From: Synechococcaceae cyanobacterium
GTDB lineage: Bacteria; Cyanobacteriota; Cyanobacteriia; PCC-6307; Cyanobiaceae
Length of the DNA: 13,365 nt
Assembly: GCA_947460085.1 (NCBI GenBank)
Contig: CANHGA010000032.1
Span: 1-13,365, forward strand
Direction of reading: 5' to 3'
In this document: one piece after another, positions 1-8,017 of the stretch
How the letters are laid out: each line of letters starts with the position of its first letter
How positions within the stretch are numbered: position 1 is the stretch's first letter
Notes under the pieces: generated by a model
What the model saw: only the letters and a program-made list of their open reading frames with translations
Told to the model about the DNA's origin: nothing
The model's database searches: none
Made by a program: the position numbers and the translations under genes

Positions 1-2545
1 CGACGCGGCCATCGGCGCCGGTGACGGCCTTGACCATCGCGCCAACGGCAGCGCGGCAGACCTCGGTGATCGTGCGGTTGAGCTCCACATCGACGAGGAC
101 GCCGTCGTCATTGCCTTTGTAGACGTCGTCGATGGTGCGACCCAGGCTTTCCGCCAACAGGGCTGGCAGGGAGCGGAGCCCGTCCTCTTCGCGCTCCAAG
201 GCTGCGATGTTGACCAGGGTGGCGATCGCTTCCTCGGCGGTGGGAGGCTTACCGATGGTGTGGAGGCCGCAGGGCAGCAGCCGGCTTTCAATCTCCATCA
301 GTTGGCGATAGACCGCACCCACAACCGCATCCCGGGCGTCCAGGTCGATCTCAGAGGCATCCAGCTCGGGCAGGGCGACGTCCTTGTCGAGGTTGCACTG
401 GCGTGCCGTTTCCACCATGGCGTTCACGATCTGCACCCCCCGGGAGCTTTCGCGCAGCTGTTGGTAGGAACCCACCAGTTCGCCGAGTTCCTTCAGACCC
501 TTGTAGAGGCCAGCATTTTCGGCAGGTGGGGTGAGATAGGAAATCGTGGAGGCGTAACCGCGACGTTTGGCGATCGTGGCCTCGGAGGGGTTATTGGCGG
601 CGTAGTAATAGAGGTTGGGCAGGCCGCCGATCAGGGAATCGGGGTAGCAGGTTTCGCTCATGCCCATCTGTTTGCCGGGCATGAACTCCAAGGAGCCGTG
701 GGTGCCGAAGTGCAGGACCGCATCGGCTTGCCACACCTTCTCCAGGTAGGTGTAGTAGGCGGCAAACCCGTGGTGGGGGCTGGCACTGCGGGAGTAGAGC
801 AACCGCATGGGGTCGCCTTCGTAGCCAAAGGTGGGTTGGACGCCCACAAACACATTGCCGAAGTGGCGCCCGTAGATCAGCAGGTTGGTGCCGTCGGAGT
901 TGAGGTTGCCGGGGGGCTTGCCCCAGTTCTCTTCGAGCCGTTCGGAATAGGGGGTGAGCCGCTCGTACTCCTCCACGCTCATGCGATGAGCAATGGCGAG
1001 CTCCGGGGCGCCGGCGAGGGCTTCCGGATCGCTCAGCACGGCTTCCATCAAGGCCTTCGGCGTGCGGGGCATGTCGTCGATGGCGTAGCCCTTGGCCTTC
1101 ATTTCTTCGAGCACCCGGTAGATCGAGCCAAAGACATCGAGGTAGGCCGCAGTCCCCACGTTGCCCTTGTCGGGGGGGAAGCTGAACACGGTGATGGCCA
1201 GCTTTTTCTCGGCCCGGGGCTTGGTGCGCAAGGAGGCCCAGCGAATCGCCCGTTCGGCGATCGCATCGACCCGGTCTTGGAGGGTGTGGGCCTTGCCGGT
1301 GGCATCGTCCCGGCCGGAGAGCACGATCGGTTCAATGGCGCCATCCAGCTCGGGGATGGCGATCTGCAGGGCAACTTGAACGGGGTGGAGGCCAAGGTCG
1401 CTCTCCTCCCACTCCTGGGTGGTTTGAAACACCAGGGGCAGGGCGACCATGTAGGGGCGGTTGAGGCTCTTGAGCACCTCGATGGCCTTGGGATGGTCCT
1501 GGCGGGCGGGGCCTCCGACGAGGGCGAACCCCGTGAGGCTCACCACGGCATCAACGATGGGTTGGTCGGGGTTGAGGGGGTCCTTGAAGAAGGCATTCAC
1601 CGGCTTGGTGAAGTCGAGGCCGCCGCAGAACACGGGAATCACGGTGGCACCGCGGTACTCGAGCTCTTGGATCACCGCCACGTAGTGGGCTTCATCGCCG
1701 GTGACGATGTGGCTGCGCTGGAGCACCAGGCCGATCACCGGCCCCTTGCGTGCCTCATCGGAGAGCTCGCTGCGGCTCGCGGTCCAATTGAGGTATTCCT
1801 TGAGGTCTTCGAACATCCCCGGGGCCATGGGGTGCCAGATGCCGAGGTCTGAAAAGACCACCGGATCGGCAATGGCGAGCTCGGGGCGGCCGTCTTCACC
1901 CTTGGGGAAGACGTATTTATCCGCCAGCATCAGCAGGAAATTCCGGAGGTTGTCCGGAGTGCCGCCCAGCCAGTACTGGAAGCTGAGCATGAAGGAGCGG
2001 GCATCCTGGGCCTTCTCCACCGGCAAATACTTCAACACCGTGGGCAGGGTGTTGAGCAGTTTGAGCATGGCGTCCTGGAAGCCAGCGCCACCGGCCTCCT
2101 TGCGCTTCTTCATGAAGCTGGCAATGGCGCTCTTGCTCTGGCCCAGCTGGGCCATCGAGAAGGTGCCGAGTTTGTTGAGGCGCATCACCTCCGGCATGGA
2201 GGGGAACACCACGACGGCCTTGAGCCGGTCGCGGTGGGGGGCAACGGCCTCCACCACTTTCTGGGCCAAATCTTCAATGAAGATCAGGGAGGCGATGAAC
2301 ACATCGGCTGCGGCCACATCGGCGCAGAAGTCGGCGTAGTTCTGGGGATCCCGGAGTTCTTCAATCAGGTAGCCGCTCAGCTCGATCGCCAGGGGACCGT
2401 TCTGGTCGTTGAGTGAGGTGGCGGCCTGGGTGAGGGAGTTTTGGTACTGGGGCTCCAGCACCAGATAGACCGCCTTCATCACGGCGCGACCGTTCACATC
2501 TGCGGGGCTAACTCGGCGGTTGGCGGAGCGGACCTGCGTGAACAT
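1..2545 (-). CDS. chlH: Magnesium chelatase subunit H (ChlH), N-terminal 848 residues, cut by window edge
   Basis: ChlH is the large porphyrin-binding subunit of the ChlH-ChlD-ChlI complex, which inserts Mg2+ into protoporphyrin IX, the first committed step of chlorophyll synthesis. The reverse strand is open from an ATG at 2545 to the edge. It begins MFTQVRSANRR and continues MKAVYLVLEPQYQ at about residue 23, which matches the N-terminus I know for cyanobacterial ChlH. Further recognisable stretches are ELSGYLIEELRDPQNYADF, FPSMPEVMRLNKLGTFS and LHFGTHGSLEFMPGKQ, the last from the CobN/Mg-chelatase domain. Family length is about 1330 residues, so roughly a third (the C-terminus) is outside the window. 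No clear Shine-Dalgarno precedes the ATG; an internal ATG at the MKAVY position is possible but family N-termini favour 2545. The gene is divergent from dapB across 92 bases that must hold both promoters. Confidence 0.97.
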   Translation of the reverse strand, partial: MFTQVRSANRRVSPADVNGRAVMKAVYLVLEPQYQNSLTQAATSLNDQNGPLAIELSGYLIEELRDPQNYADFCADVAAADVFIASLIFIEDLAQKVVEAVAPHRDRLKAVVVFPSMPEVMRLNKLGTFSMAQLGQSKSAIASFMKKRKEAGGAGFQDAMLKLLNTLPTVLKYLPVEKAQDARSFMLSFQYWLGGTPDNLRNFLLMLADKYVFPKGEDGRPELAIADPVVFSDLGIWHPMAPGMFEDLKEYLNWTASRSELSDEARKGPVIGLVLQRSHIVTGDEAHYVAVIQELEYRGATVIPVFCGGLDFTKPVNAFFKDPLNPDQPIVDAVVSLTGFALVGGPARQDHPKAIEVLKSLNRPYMVALPLVFQTTQEWEESDLGLHPVQVALQIAIPELDGAIEPIVLSGRDDATGKAHTLQDRVDAIAERAIRWASLRTKPRAEKKLAITVFSFPPDKGNVGTAAYLDVFGSIYRVLEEMKAKGYAIDDMPRTPKALMEAVLSDPEALAGAPELAIAHRMSVEEYERLTPYSERLEENWGKPPGNLNSDGTNLLIYGRHFGNVFVGVQPTFGYEGDPMRLLYSRSASPHHGFAAYYTYLEKVWQADAVLHFGTHGSLEFMPGKQMGMSETCYPDSLIGGLPNLYYYAANNPSEATIAKRRGYASTISYLTPPAENAGLYKGLKELGELVGSYQQLRESSRGVQIVNAMVETARQCNLDKDVALPELDASEIDLDARDAVVGAVYRQLMEIESRLLPCGLHTIGKPPTAEEAIATLVNIAALEREEDGLRSLPALLAESLGRTIDDVYKGNDDGVLVDVELNRTITEVCRAAVGAMVKAVTGADGRV

Positions 2546-2637
2546 CGGCGCTAACTGGGCAATTGGAGAAAGCTTACGAACCTTTAAGCCCTGACGCGGG
2601 CTTGGCCCATAGGCTCTGCAGCAATGGTTGATCCACG

Positions 2638-3480
2638 ATGACAACTCCAGTTTCGGTGCCAATCCCGGTGGTGGTGGCTGGTGCCCTGGGCCGCATGGGG
2701 GCTGAGGTGGTGAAGGCCGTGGTGGGGGCGGCCGATTGTGAGCTGGTGGGAGCGGTGGATACCACCCCAGGCAGCGAAGGGGCCGATGTGGGCCTGGAGC
2801 TCGGTTTGGGTGCCTTGGACGTGGCCATCACCGCGGATTTCGAAGGCTGCCTGTGTGCCGCCAGCCAAGCCGCCCGCCAGGGAGGTGCCGCGGTGTTGGT
2901 GGATTTCACCCATCCCAAGGTGGTTTACGAGCACACCCGGGCGGCCATCGCCTATGGCGTCCATCCCGTGGTGGGCACCACGGGCCTCAGCCCCCAGCAG
3001 TTGCAGGATTTGGCGGTCTTTGCCGATAAGGCCAGCGTGGGGGGGGCCGTCATCCCCAACTTTTCCGTGGGCATGGTGCTGTTGCAGCAGGCCGCCGCAG
3101 CTGCGGCTCGTTTTTACGACTTCGCCGAACTCACCGAGCTGCACCACAACCGCAAGGCCGACGCCCCCAGCGGCACCTGCATCAAAACGGCTGAGTTGAT
3201 GGAGGACCTGGGCAAGAGCTTCAACCCGGTGCAGGTTGAAGAGCATGAAACCCTCCAGGGTTGCCGGGGCGGCCAAAGGGAGAGTGGCCTGCGCCTCCAC
3301 TCGATTCGCCTCCCAGGCCTGGTGGCCCACCAGGAGGTGTTGTTTGGGGCCCCTGGGGAGACCTACACCCTGCGCCACGACACCATTGATCGCTCGGCCT
3401 ACATGCCCGGGGTCTTGCTCACCGTGCGAAAGGTGCGCAGCCTGGGGGGGCTTGTCTATGGCCTCGAACGCCTGATTTGA
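2638..3480 (+). CDS. dapB: 4-hydroxy-tetrahydrodipicolinate reductase (DapB)
   Basis: Reduces hydroxy-tetrahydrodipicolinate to tetrahydrodipicolinate with NAD(P)H in the diaminopimelate/lysine pathway, in the cytosol. The N-terminal Rossmann fold shows GALGRMG at residues 15-21. VVGTTGLS lies at 111-118. The family signature is ELHHNRKADAPSGT (about 167-180), with the catalytic His pair at 169-170 and substrate-binding Lys173. Length of 280 aa is slightly above the usual 245-275, partly because of a short N-terminal extension before the Rossmann strand. An ATG at 2624 in another frame stops after five codons, so 2638 is the sensible start. The gene is divergent from chlH, and the next gene starts 13 bases after its stop, so the two are probably co-transcribed. 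Confidence 0.96.
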   Translation: MTTPVSVPIPVVVAGALGRMGAEVVKAVVGAADCELVGAVDTTPGSEGADVGLELGLGALDVAITADFEGCLCAASQAARQGGAAVLVDFTHPKVVYEHTRAAIAYGVHPVVGTTGLSPQQLQDLAVFADKASVGGAVIPNFSVGMVLLQQAAAAAARFYDFAELTELHHNRKADAPSGTCIKTAELMEDLGKSFNPVQVEEHETLQGCRGGQRESGLRLHSIRLPGLVAHQEVLFGAPGETYTLRHDTIDRSAYMPGVLLTVRKVRSLGGLVYGLERLI

Positions 3481-3493
3481 GGACCCTTCCCCG

Positions 3494-4141
3494 ATGCTGA
3501 TTCCCCTGCGCCCGGGCGAGTTGCCCAGGCTGATTCCTGCGGTGGCCACGGGCCCCCAGTTCAATGCCTGCACCGGTAACCCTGAAGCCGTGTTGCGACG
3601 GGTGCTGATTTCGGTGATTGGGGCCGTGGTCACCCTGCTGATCAGTCAGACCCTGCTGTTCAGCAGCCAGTTCGGATCCGTCTTTCTGGTGACGGGCGTC
3701 GTGTTTGCCCTGTACCTGCTCTGGGGACCAATCCTCGAGGCAGGCCAGAAGAACTCCACCCTGCGCCGCTATCCAGCTGGAGCCATCTTTGAGGGCCAGG
3801 TGGGCGATGTGTACACCACGGATGTGGTGGAGGGCCGCCGCGAGCAGGCCAACAAGCAGGGCCGGCTGGAATTGGTGGAGAACCACCGCACCTGGCTCAC
3901 CCTGGAGCTCGAGGATGAGGACGGCTACCTGGGCAAGGTGCGTTGCCCGTTCAACAAGAAGTACGAAAAGATCAGGCCTGGCATGGTGGTGCGCCTGCTT
4001 GTGCTGAGTGAGCGCAAGGACTTTTCGCGAGTAGGGGCCCTCAGTGATGCCTGGATTCCCCAGCTGAAATTGTGGGTCGGCGAGTACCCCTATCTGCTGC
4101 GGCCTGCTTTTGAAGAGCTGTGTCTCATGCGTTTGCGCTGA
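3494..4141 (+). CDS. Conserved cyanobacterial protein with two N-terminal membrane helices
   Basis: A 215-aa protein. Residues 36-56 and 60-79 are two hydrophobic segments, separated by a short polar turn. A soluble C-terminal domain of about 130 residues follows, rich in charged residues and beta-type alternation (GQVGDVYTTDVVEG, TWLTLELEDEDGYLGKVRC, GMVVRLLVL). I recall cyanobacterial homologues with this architecture often labelled 'phosphate ABC transporter permease'. Nothing here supports that: there are only two helices and no permease loop, so I treat the label as doubtful. The topology suggests a thylakoid or plasma membrane anchor with a cytosolic or lumenal domain. It lies 13 bases after dapB and probably shares its transcript; the link to lysine synthesis may be positional only. 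No recognised catalytic motif. Confidence 0.85.
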   Translation: MLIPLRPGELPRLIPAVATGPQFNACTGNPEAVLRRVLISVIGAVVTLLISQTLLFSSQFGSVFLVTGVVFALYLLWGPILEAGQKNSTLRRYPAGAIFEGQVGDVYTTDVVEGRREQANKQGRLELVENHRTWLTLELEDEDGYLGKVRCPFNKKYEKIRPGMVVRLLVLSERKDFSRVGALSDAWIPQLKLWVGEYPYLLRPAFEELCLMRLR

Positions 4142-4158
4142 AAGCCCCGCAACATTGC

Positions 4159-4176
4159 GTTACAGTTTCAGTAACA
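4159..4176 (+). promoter_or_regulatory. Possible HLR1-like element upstream of the hli gene
   Basis: Three successive hexamers read GTTACA, GTTTCA and GTAACA; the outer parts also form a small inverted repeat GTTAC...GTAAC. The element lies 19 bases before the hli start codon. Established knowledge: the response regulator RpaB binds HLR1 sites, imperfect direct repeats of GTTACA-type hexamers, upstream of cyanobacterial hli genes. Here the outer hexamers are 12 bases apart, not the usual 10, so assignment to RpaB is inference. No clear -10 box is visible. Confidence 0.35.
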
Positions 4177-4194
4177 ACCCTTTACGAGCCGGCC

Positions 4195-4446
4195 ATGACC
4201 CAAGCAGCATCCCCAGCTCCCACCATTCGCGGCGCCACCGTCACCACTGAAGACGGCGGCCGCCTCAACGCCTTTGCCACCGAACCCCGCATGGAAGTGG
4301 TGGATGTGGAGAGCAGCTGGGGCTTCCATGAGCGTGCTGAAAAGCTGAACGGCCGCATGGCGATGCTCGGCTTCATTGCCCTCCTGGCTACCGAGATTGC
4401 CCTGGGCGGCGAATCCTTCACCCGCGGCCTGCTCGGCATCGGCTGA
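4195..4446 (+). CDS. hli: High-light-inducible protein (Hli / one-helix CAB-like protein)
   Basis: An 83-aa single-helix protein of the chlorophyll a/b-binding superfamily. These proteins sit in thylakoids, bind chlorophyll and carotenoid, and protect photosystem assembly intermediates in high light. The diagnostic motif is at residues 49-60, EKLNGRMAMLGF, containing Glu49 and the NGR-x-AM-x-GF pattern. The helix continues through IALLATEIALGG. The N-terminal 40 residues are a soluble extension. An in-frame start at 4120 would overlap the preceding gene and place the hexamer element inside the coding sequence, so ATG 4195 is preferred. The gene is followed by a clear terminator, which suggests its own stress-regulated transcript. 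Confidence 0.95.
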   Translation: MTQAASPAPTIRGATVTTEDGGRLNAFATEPRMEVVDVESSWGFHERAEKLNGRMAMLGFIALLATEIALGGESFTRGLLGIG

Positions 4447-4480
4447 AGATCGGATCGATCTGAGGCCAGTCTTTTCCTCG

Positions 4481-4508
4481 CCGCAGCAGACTTGCTGCGG
4501 CTTTTTTG
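4481..4508 (+). terminator. Rho-independent terminator after hli
   Basis: A perfect 8-bp stem, CCGCAGCA paired with TGCTGCGG, closes a 4-base loop (GACT). It is followed at once by C and six T residues. It lies 34 bases after the hli stop and 19 bases before the next gene's ATG, so it separates the light-stress transcript from the hydroxylase gene. Confidence 0.9.
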
Positions 4509-4526
4509 TGTCCCAAGGGTCTGTTC

Positions 4527-5714
4527 ATGCCCCAGCCACTCCAGGCCCAGGTGATGGGGGCCGGCCCCACCGGTGCCTTGGCTGCCCTTGCCCTGGCCGA
4601 TGCCGGCTGGCAGGTGACCGTCGTCGATCCCCTCGGCTCACCAGCCCTGCTGGAGCGCACCAGGGCCTATGCCTTCACCCACTCCAGCCAGAGGTTGCTC
4701 GAGCGTCTTGGCCTCTGGCAGGCCTGCGAACCGTTGATGGTGCCCTTTCGGCGCCTGGAGTTGCTTGATCTTGGTGCCAGGGCCTCGGTGCCCTTCGCCC
4801 TTACCGATTTGGCCGCCCCCTTGGCCCAGTGCCAAGGTGCAGCCCAGCGCAAAGGCGCCGCCCTGGGCTGGATTGCCCAGCACCGGCCCCTGATGGCTGT
4901 GTTGCTTGAGCGGATGCAGGCCCATCCAGCCATCACCACCCAGCTGGGGCAATCCGCGGTCCCGGTCATGGGATCCATGGGATCCGTTCCAGTGGATCTG
5001 GTGGTGGCGGCCGATGGCCCCCACTCCCCCACCCGGGAGGCCCTGGGCATTGGCCTTTGGCAATGGAGTTATCGCCAGAGCTGTCTGACAGCCATGGTGG
5101 CGATGCGGGGTTCCGACGACGACCAGGCCTGGGAACTGCTGCGCCCCGAGGGCCCCTTTGCGGTGTTGCCCCTCGGCGACGGCCTCTTCCAGGTGGTCTG
5201 GAGTGCCTCCCAGGGGCGCTGCCGCCAGCTCGAAAGCCTGGCTGATGCTGCCTTCCTCGATGCCCTGGCTGGGGCCCTGCCCGACCGGTTCCAGCCGGAT
5301 GGCTTGCTCGACCAGCCGCGGGCCTTCCCCGTGTCGCTCCAGCTGGCTAGGCGCCAACACCGGGGCTCCTGTGTGTTGCTCGGGGAGAGCGGCCATCGCT
5401 GCCACCCGGTGGGGGGCCAGGGGCTCAATCTCTGCTGGCGCGATGTGGCTGTTCTTCACCGCTTGGCCCAGCGGGCAACGGCTGGGCGCCTGGCCGCCGA
5501 CCGTCTCCCTGCCGCCTATGGCCTGAGGCGTTGGCCGGATCTGCTACTCACCCTGGCGGCCACCGACCTGCTGGTGCGGGTGTTCTCCAATCGGGCCCCC
5601 CTCTTGCTGCCGCTGCGGCGATTGGGCTTGGGGGCCCTGGCGCGCCTGCCCTGGCTGAGGCGTTTCAGTTTGGCGGCGATGACCCATGGCCCTTGCCAGG
5701 TGCTGGGCGGCTGA
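4527..5714 (+). CDS. UbiH/COQ6-family FAD-dependent hydroxylase
   Basis: A 395-aa flavoprotein monooxygenase of the UbiH/UbiF/VisC/COQ6 group, which hydroxylates aromatic rings in quinone synthesis. Cyanobacteria make plastoquinone, not ubiquinone, so the substrate here is unknown; a prenylquinone-related role is inference. The FAD Rossmann motif GAGPTG is at residues 11-16. The DG motif is at about 163-169 (ADGPHSPTR). The second FAD-phosphate motif is at 286-301, GESGHRCHPVGGQGLN. Its second position is Glu, where the family GD motif has Asp. The C-terminus carries the UbiH-type stretch VFSNRAPLLLPLRRLGL. ATG 4527 has an AAGGG at 4515-4519. A TTG at 4506 lies in the terminator's T-tract and is rejected as a start. 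Only 5 bases separate its stop from the next gene. Confidence 0.9.
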   Translation: MPQPLQAQVMGAGPTGALAALALADAGWQVTVVDPLGSPALLERTRAYAFTHSSQRLLERLGLWQACEPLMVPFRRLELLDLGARASVPFALTDLAAPLAQCQGAAQRKGAALGWIAQHRPLMAVLLERMQAHPAITTQLGQSAVPVMGSMGSVPVDLVVAADGPHSPTREALGIGLWQWSYRQSCLTAMVAMRGSDDDQAWELLRPEGPFAVLPLGDGLFQVVWSASQGRCRQLESLADAAFLDALAGALPDRFQPDGLLDQPRAFPVSLQLARRQHRGSCVLLGESGHRCHPVGGQGLNLCWRDVAVLHRLAQRATAGRLAADRLPAAYGLRRWPDLLLTLAATDLLVRVFSNRAPLLLPLRRLGLGALARLPWLRRFSLAAMTHGPCQVLGG

Positions 5715-5719
5715 TCAGC

Positions 5720-5977
5720 ATGGATTCCCCTTGGGAGGACGCCGTGGTGATCAGCACCGCCACCCAGCCATCGCCTGCGCCCGCCTTGCTGGGCTTTTTA
5801 CGCCACCGGCTGGGCCTGGCTGACAGTGCCCTGGCCCTGGGGATGAGGCAGTGCCAGCTGGAGCAGGCGCCCTTGCCCGTGGTGTTGTGGCGGTATGGCT
5901 TGCTCAGCCTGGAGCAATTCGATGCGGTGCTCGCCTGGCAGGACAGCCAGGTTTTAGCTGTCAGTGATCAGCTGTAG
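5720..5977 (+). CDS. DUF2949-family small protein
   Basis: An 85-aa protein resembling the cyanobacterial DUF2949 family of unknown function. The core is LLGFLRHRLGLADSALALG, then ...LPVVLWRYGLLSLEQFDAVLAW at about residues 51-73. This pattern, a helix, then P(V/M)xLWxYGLxxLEQLDxxLDW, is how I recognise the family. The first 20 residues are variable, and GTG codons at 5744/5747 are alternative starts. It follows the hydroxylase by 5 bases, so it is probably co-transcribed. Its 3' end overlaps the apt 3' end by 10 bases in convergent orientation. No catalytic residues are evident. Confidence 0.8.
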   Translation: MDSPWEDAVVISTATQPSPAPALLGFLRHRLGLADSALALGMRQCQLEQAPLPVVLWRYGLLSLEQFDAVLAWQDSQVLAVSDQL

Positions 5978-6519
5978 ATGATCAGGGATTCGATCGGCTG
6001 GTCGGCTGGCAGTTTGTGGCGGCCGTTGAGGGCTGCCAATTCGGCCACAAAGCCAAAACCGCAGAGTTCGCCGCCGGCGGCTGCAACCAGTTGGGCGCAG
6101 GCTGCCGCGGTGCCACCGGTGGCGAGGAGATCGTCGATCACCAGCACCTTTTGGCCCCCCTCGAGGGCATCACTGCCGATCTCGAGTCGATCGGTGCCGT
6201 ATTCCAGGGCGTAATCCACCCCGGTGACGGCGCCCGGCAACTTGCCCGGTTTGCGCACGGGCACAAACCCAAGCCGAACGGCTGTGGCTAGGGCCGTTCC
6301 CACGATGAAGCCCCGGGATTCAATGCCCACGATCAGATCCGGCTGCACCCGTTCGCAGAGGCTGGTGAGCTGGCGGATCACTTCCTGCCATCCCTCGGGG
6401 TCGCGCATCAGCGGTGTGAGGTCGCGGAACAGGATGCCTGGCTTGGGGAAATCGGGCACGTCCCGAACCAGTTGCCGCAGGTCCAGCTCACGCAAGTTCT
6501 CACGCGTGGAAATGGCCAT
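5968..6519 (-). CDS. apt: Adenine phosphoribosyltransferase
   Basis: Converts adenine and PRPP to AMP and pyrophosphate (purine salvage), in the cytosol. The 183-aa length is close to the usual 170-180. Family landmarks are DVPDFPKPGILFRDLTPL (about 20-37), IVGIESRGFIVG (63-74), VRKPGKLPG (hood region) and the PRPP-binding loop VLVIDDLLATGGTA (about 125-138). The start ATG is preceded by 41 bases up to the divergent DUF3038 gene. The 3' end overlaps the DUF2949 gene tail-to-tail, so the two transcripts are antisense to each other at their ends. Confidence 0.97.
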   Translation of the reverse strand: MAISTRENLRELDLRQLVRDVPDFPKPGILFRDLTPLMRDPEGWQEVIRQLTSLCERVQPDLIVGIESRGFIVGTALATAVRLGFVPVRKPGKLPGAVTGVDYALEYGTDRLEIGSDALEGGQKVLVIDDLLATGGTAAACAQLVAAAGGELCGFGFVAELAALNGRHKLPADQPIESLIIYS

Positions 6520-6560
6520 GGGCGTGACGGTGGGGCTCTATTGCTGGCATCATCGCAGCC

Positions 6561-7103
6561 ATGCCCCACGATTCCCCCACGCTGGAGATCAGCCTCCGAC
6601 TTCCGCGTCGGGGGATTGAACGCCTGGATTTGTTGTTGCTCAGCGTGGAAGCCCTTGATCTCAATGGGGGTGAGGCCATGGTTTGGATGAGCGAGCAGAT
6701 GGGCTTTACCGATCGGTTCCCCAACCGGGTGGAGCTTTGGAAAAGCCGTTGCCATAACCCCCTGCGCCGCACCACCCGGCGCGGTGAGTTGGCGGCCGCC
6801 GATGGGGATGCCCTGATTCGGATCCTGTGCTCCCTCGCGGATCGCCTCTATCCGGTGTTGCGGGGCTTGCTCTCCCAAGCCGAAGCTCCCGAGGTGCTGG
6901 CCCAGCGCTGGGCCCTGTTCCAATCCCGCCTATCCGAGCTGGTGAAGGAGCGCATGAACCCCAGGCGCGGCGGAGTGCAGAAGTACCTGAACCCCGAAAC
7001 CTGCGTGGCGGAGTGCCGGCTATTGGTGCAGTCTTTGGCCCTGGCTTCCGGCGCTGGGGGCTTTGAGCGGCTTAAGGCCAGCCTCCTGGATGCGGGATCT
7101 TGA
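6561..7103 (+). CDS. DUF3038-family cyanobacterial protein
   Basis: A 180-aa soluble protein, probably mainly helical, matching my recollection of DUF3038, a family restricted to cyanobacteria with no known function. Recognisable segments are RGIERLDLLLLSVEALDLNGGEAM near the N-terminus (here from about residue 17; only part quoted as family-like) and a conserved basic middle, RRTTRRGEL (about 69-77). The C-terminal half is Leu/Ala-rich. Known context: DUF3038 genes are usually followed by DUF4335 genes, as here. The stop overlaps the DUF4335 ATG by one base (TGATG), so the products are probably translationally coupled and may act together. It is divergent from apt with only 41 bases between. 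Confidence 0.8.
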   Translation: MPHDSPTLEISLRLPRRGIERLDLLLLSVEALDLNGGEAMVWMSEQMGFTDRFPNRVELWKSRCHNPLRRTTRRGELAAADGDALIRILCSLADRLYPVLRGLLSQAEAPEVLAQRWALFQSRLSELVKERMNPRRGGVQKYLNPETCVAECRLLVQSLALASGAGGFERLKASLLDAGS

Positions 7104-7738
7104 TGAAACAAACCCTTCGCTACGACCAAATCAGCTGCCGCCTCCAGGTGGAGGGCTTGCCGGATGTGTCCGCAGGGCAGCCTGACGATGCGGTTGGCAT
7201 CATCACCAGCTGGACCCTGGATTGGGCCGGAAGGCCCCAATTGGAAGGCCGTAAGGAGCATCTGGTGGCCTTGATGCAGGTGGTGATGCCCTACGCCCGC
7301 CACCGGATCAGCGGCGTGGCCCGGCGCTTTGGCGACGACAACCAGCCCGTGGGCATTGGCCCGGCTGAGGCTGGAGAGGGGCACCTCCTGATGCTGCGCA
7401 GCAGCCAGAGCGATACCCCCCCGCTGCAGATTGGCCTGGATGACGCTGAGCTCTCGGACCTGGTGCGGGTGCTTGATCTGTTGCGGATGGACCCCCGCCT
7501 GCAGCTCCCCCTCGCCATTCCCGTCTCCCGGCCCCTGAAGGTCCGGGAAGTGCTGCAGCGCACCCCTCTGCCCCAGCGGTTGGCGGCCCCCGTGGGAGGG
7601 GCCCTGGTGTTGGCGCTAGCCACCGCCTTCGCCCTGATGCTCCCCCAGCCCAAGCGCTTGCAGACCCAACCCACCAGCCCCGCCCCCTCAGCCCAGCCCA
7701 AGGTTCCAGGGGGGGAGGTTCCAGGGCCCCGGCCTTGA
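7103..7738 (+). CDS. DUF4335-family protein with C-terminal membrane helix
   Basis: A 211-aa protein. Residues 1-140 resemble DUF4335: a Cys near the N-terminus (SCRLQVEG), ...SWTLDWAGRPQLEGRKEHLVALMQVV (about 36-61), and an ILxLPQ-type strand. Residues 163-181 (GGALVLALATAFALMLP) form one membrane helix. A Pro/Gln-rich tail of 30 residues follows. The TTG at 7100 adds only one residue, and the TGATG overlap with DUF3038 favours ATG 7103. Function is unknown. The layout suggests a tail-anchored protein with its main domain in the cytosol, possibly bound by DUF3038. A short 30-base gap leads to the next gene. Confidence 0.8.
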   Translation: MKQTLRYDQISCRLQVEGLPDVSAGQPDDAVGIITSWTLDWAGRPQLEGRKEHLVALMQVVMPYARHRISGVARRFGDDNQPVGIGPAEAGEGHLLMLRSSQSDTPPLQIGLDDAELSDLVRVLDLLRMDPRLQLPLAIPVSRPLKVREVLQRTPLPQRLAAPVGGALVLALATAFALMLPQPKRLQTQPTSPAPSAQPKVPGGEVPGPRP

Positions 7739-7768
7739 CGTTCCCCGCGCACTCCCCAAACTGAACCC

Positions 7769-8017
7769 ATGGCAACGATGAGCTGGTCGGAATTGCGAAT
7801 CCGGGTGGCTGGCCTGGGTGCCACCCTTTCGGTGGTGGTGCGCAGCGATCCTGAAGTGTGTGGCCTGAGTGGCGATACCTTCCACCTGTCCCTGCACCAC
7901 GGGGGTAAGGGCGACTGCACCGTGGGTGCGATCTCGTTGATCGATTGCCCCAATGAGTTGGTGTTGATGGAATTTGAGCGCTGGATGCGAAGCGCGGGCT
8001 ATTCCCTGGAGGTATGA
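7769..8017 (+). CDS. Small protein of unknown function (82 aa)
   Basis: Not recognised. The sequence alternates hydrophobic residues in a beta-like way (ELRIRVAGLGATLSVVVRS) and ends with an amphipathic helix (LVLMEFERWMRSAGYSLEV). Two Cys residues occur (CGL at about 31, DCPN at about 59). No signal peptide or membrane helix is evident. It ends in ATGA, overlapping the next gene's start, which supports a real, coupled gene. A second ATG at 7778 (MSWSELRIRV) is an equally good start. It sits in the DUF3038-DUF4335-ppk2 run and is probably on the same transcript. Confidence 0.7.
   Translation: MATMSWSELRIRVAGLGATLSVVVRSDPEVCGLSGDTFHLSLHHGGKGDCTVGAISLIDCPNELVLMEFERWMRSAGYSLEV

Noticed and set aside
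260..1852. 530-codon open frame on the plus strand
   Set aside because: It lies entirely antisense to chlH; the product is a Gly/His/Val-rich low-complexity string typical of the mirror frame of a GC-rich gene.
2584..3633. 349-codon minus-strand frame over dapB
   Set aside because: Antisense to a gene with unmistakable DapB motifs; no recognisable domain in the mirror product.
4120..4194. Upstream in-frame start for the hli protein
   Set aside because: Would overlap the preceding gene, lacks hli-family similarity and would bury the hexamer element in coding sequence.
4638..5459. 273-codon minus-strand frame
   Set aside because: Mirror frame of the UbiH-like gene, with no domain and biased composition.
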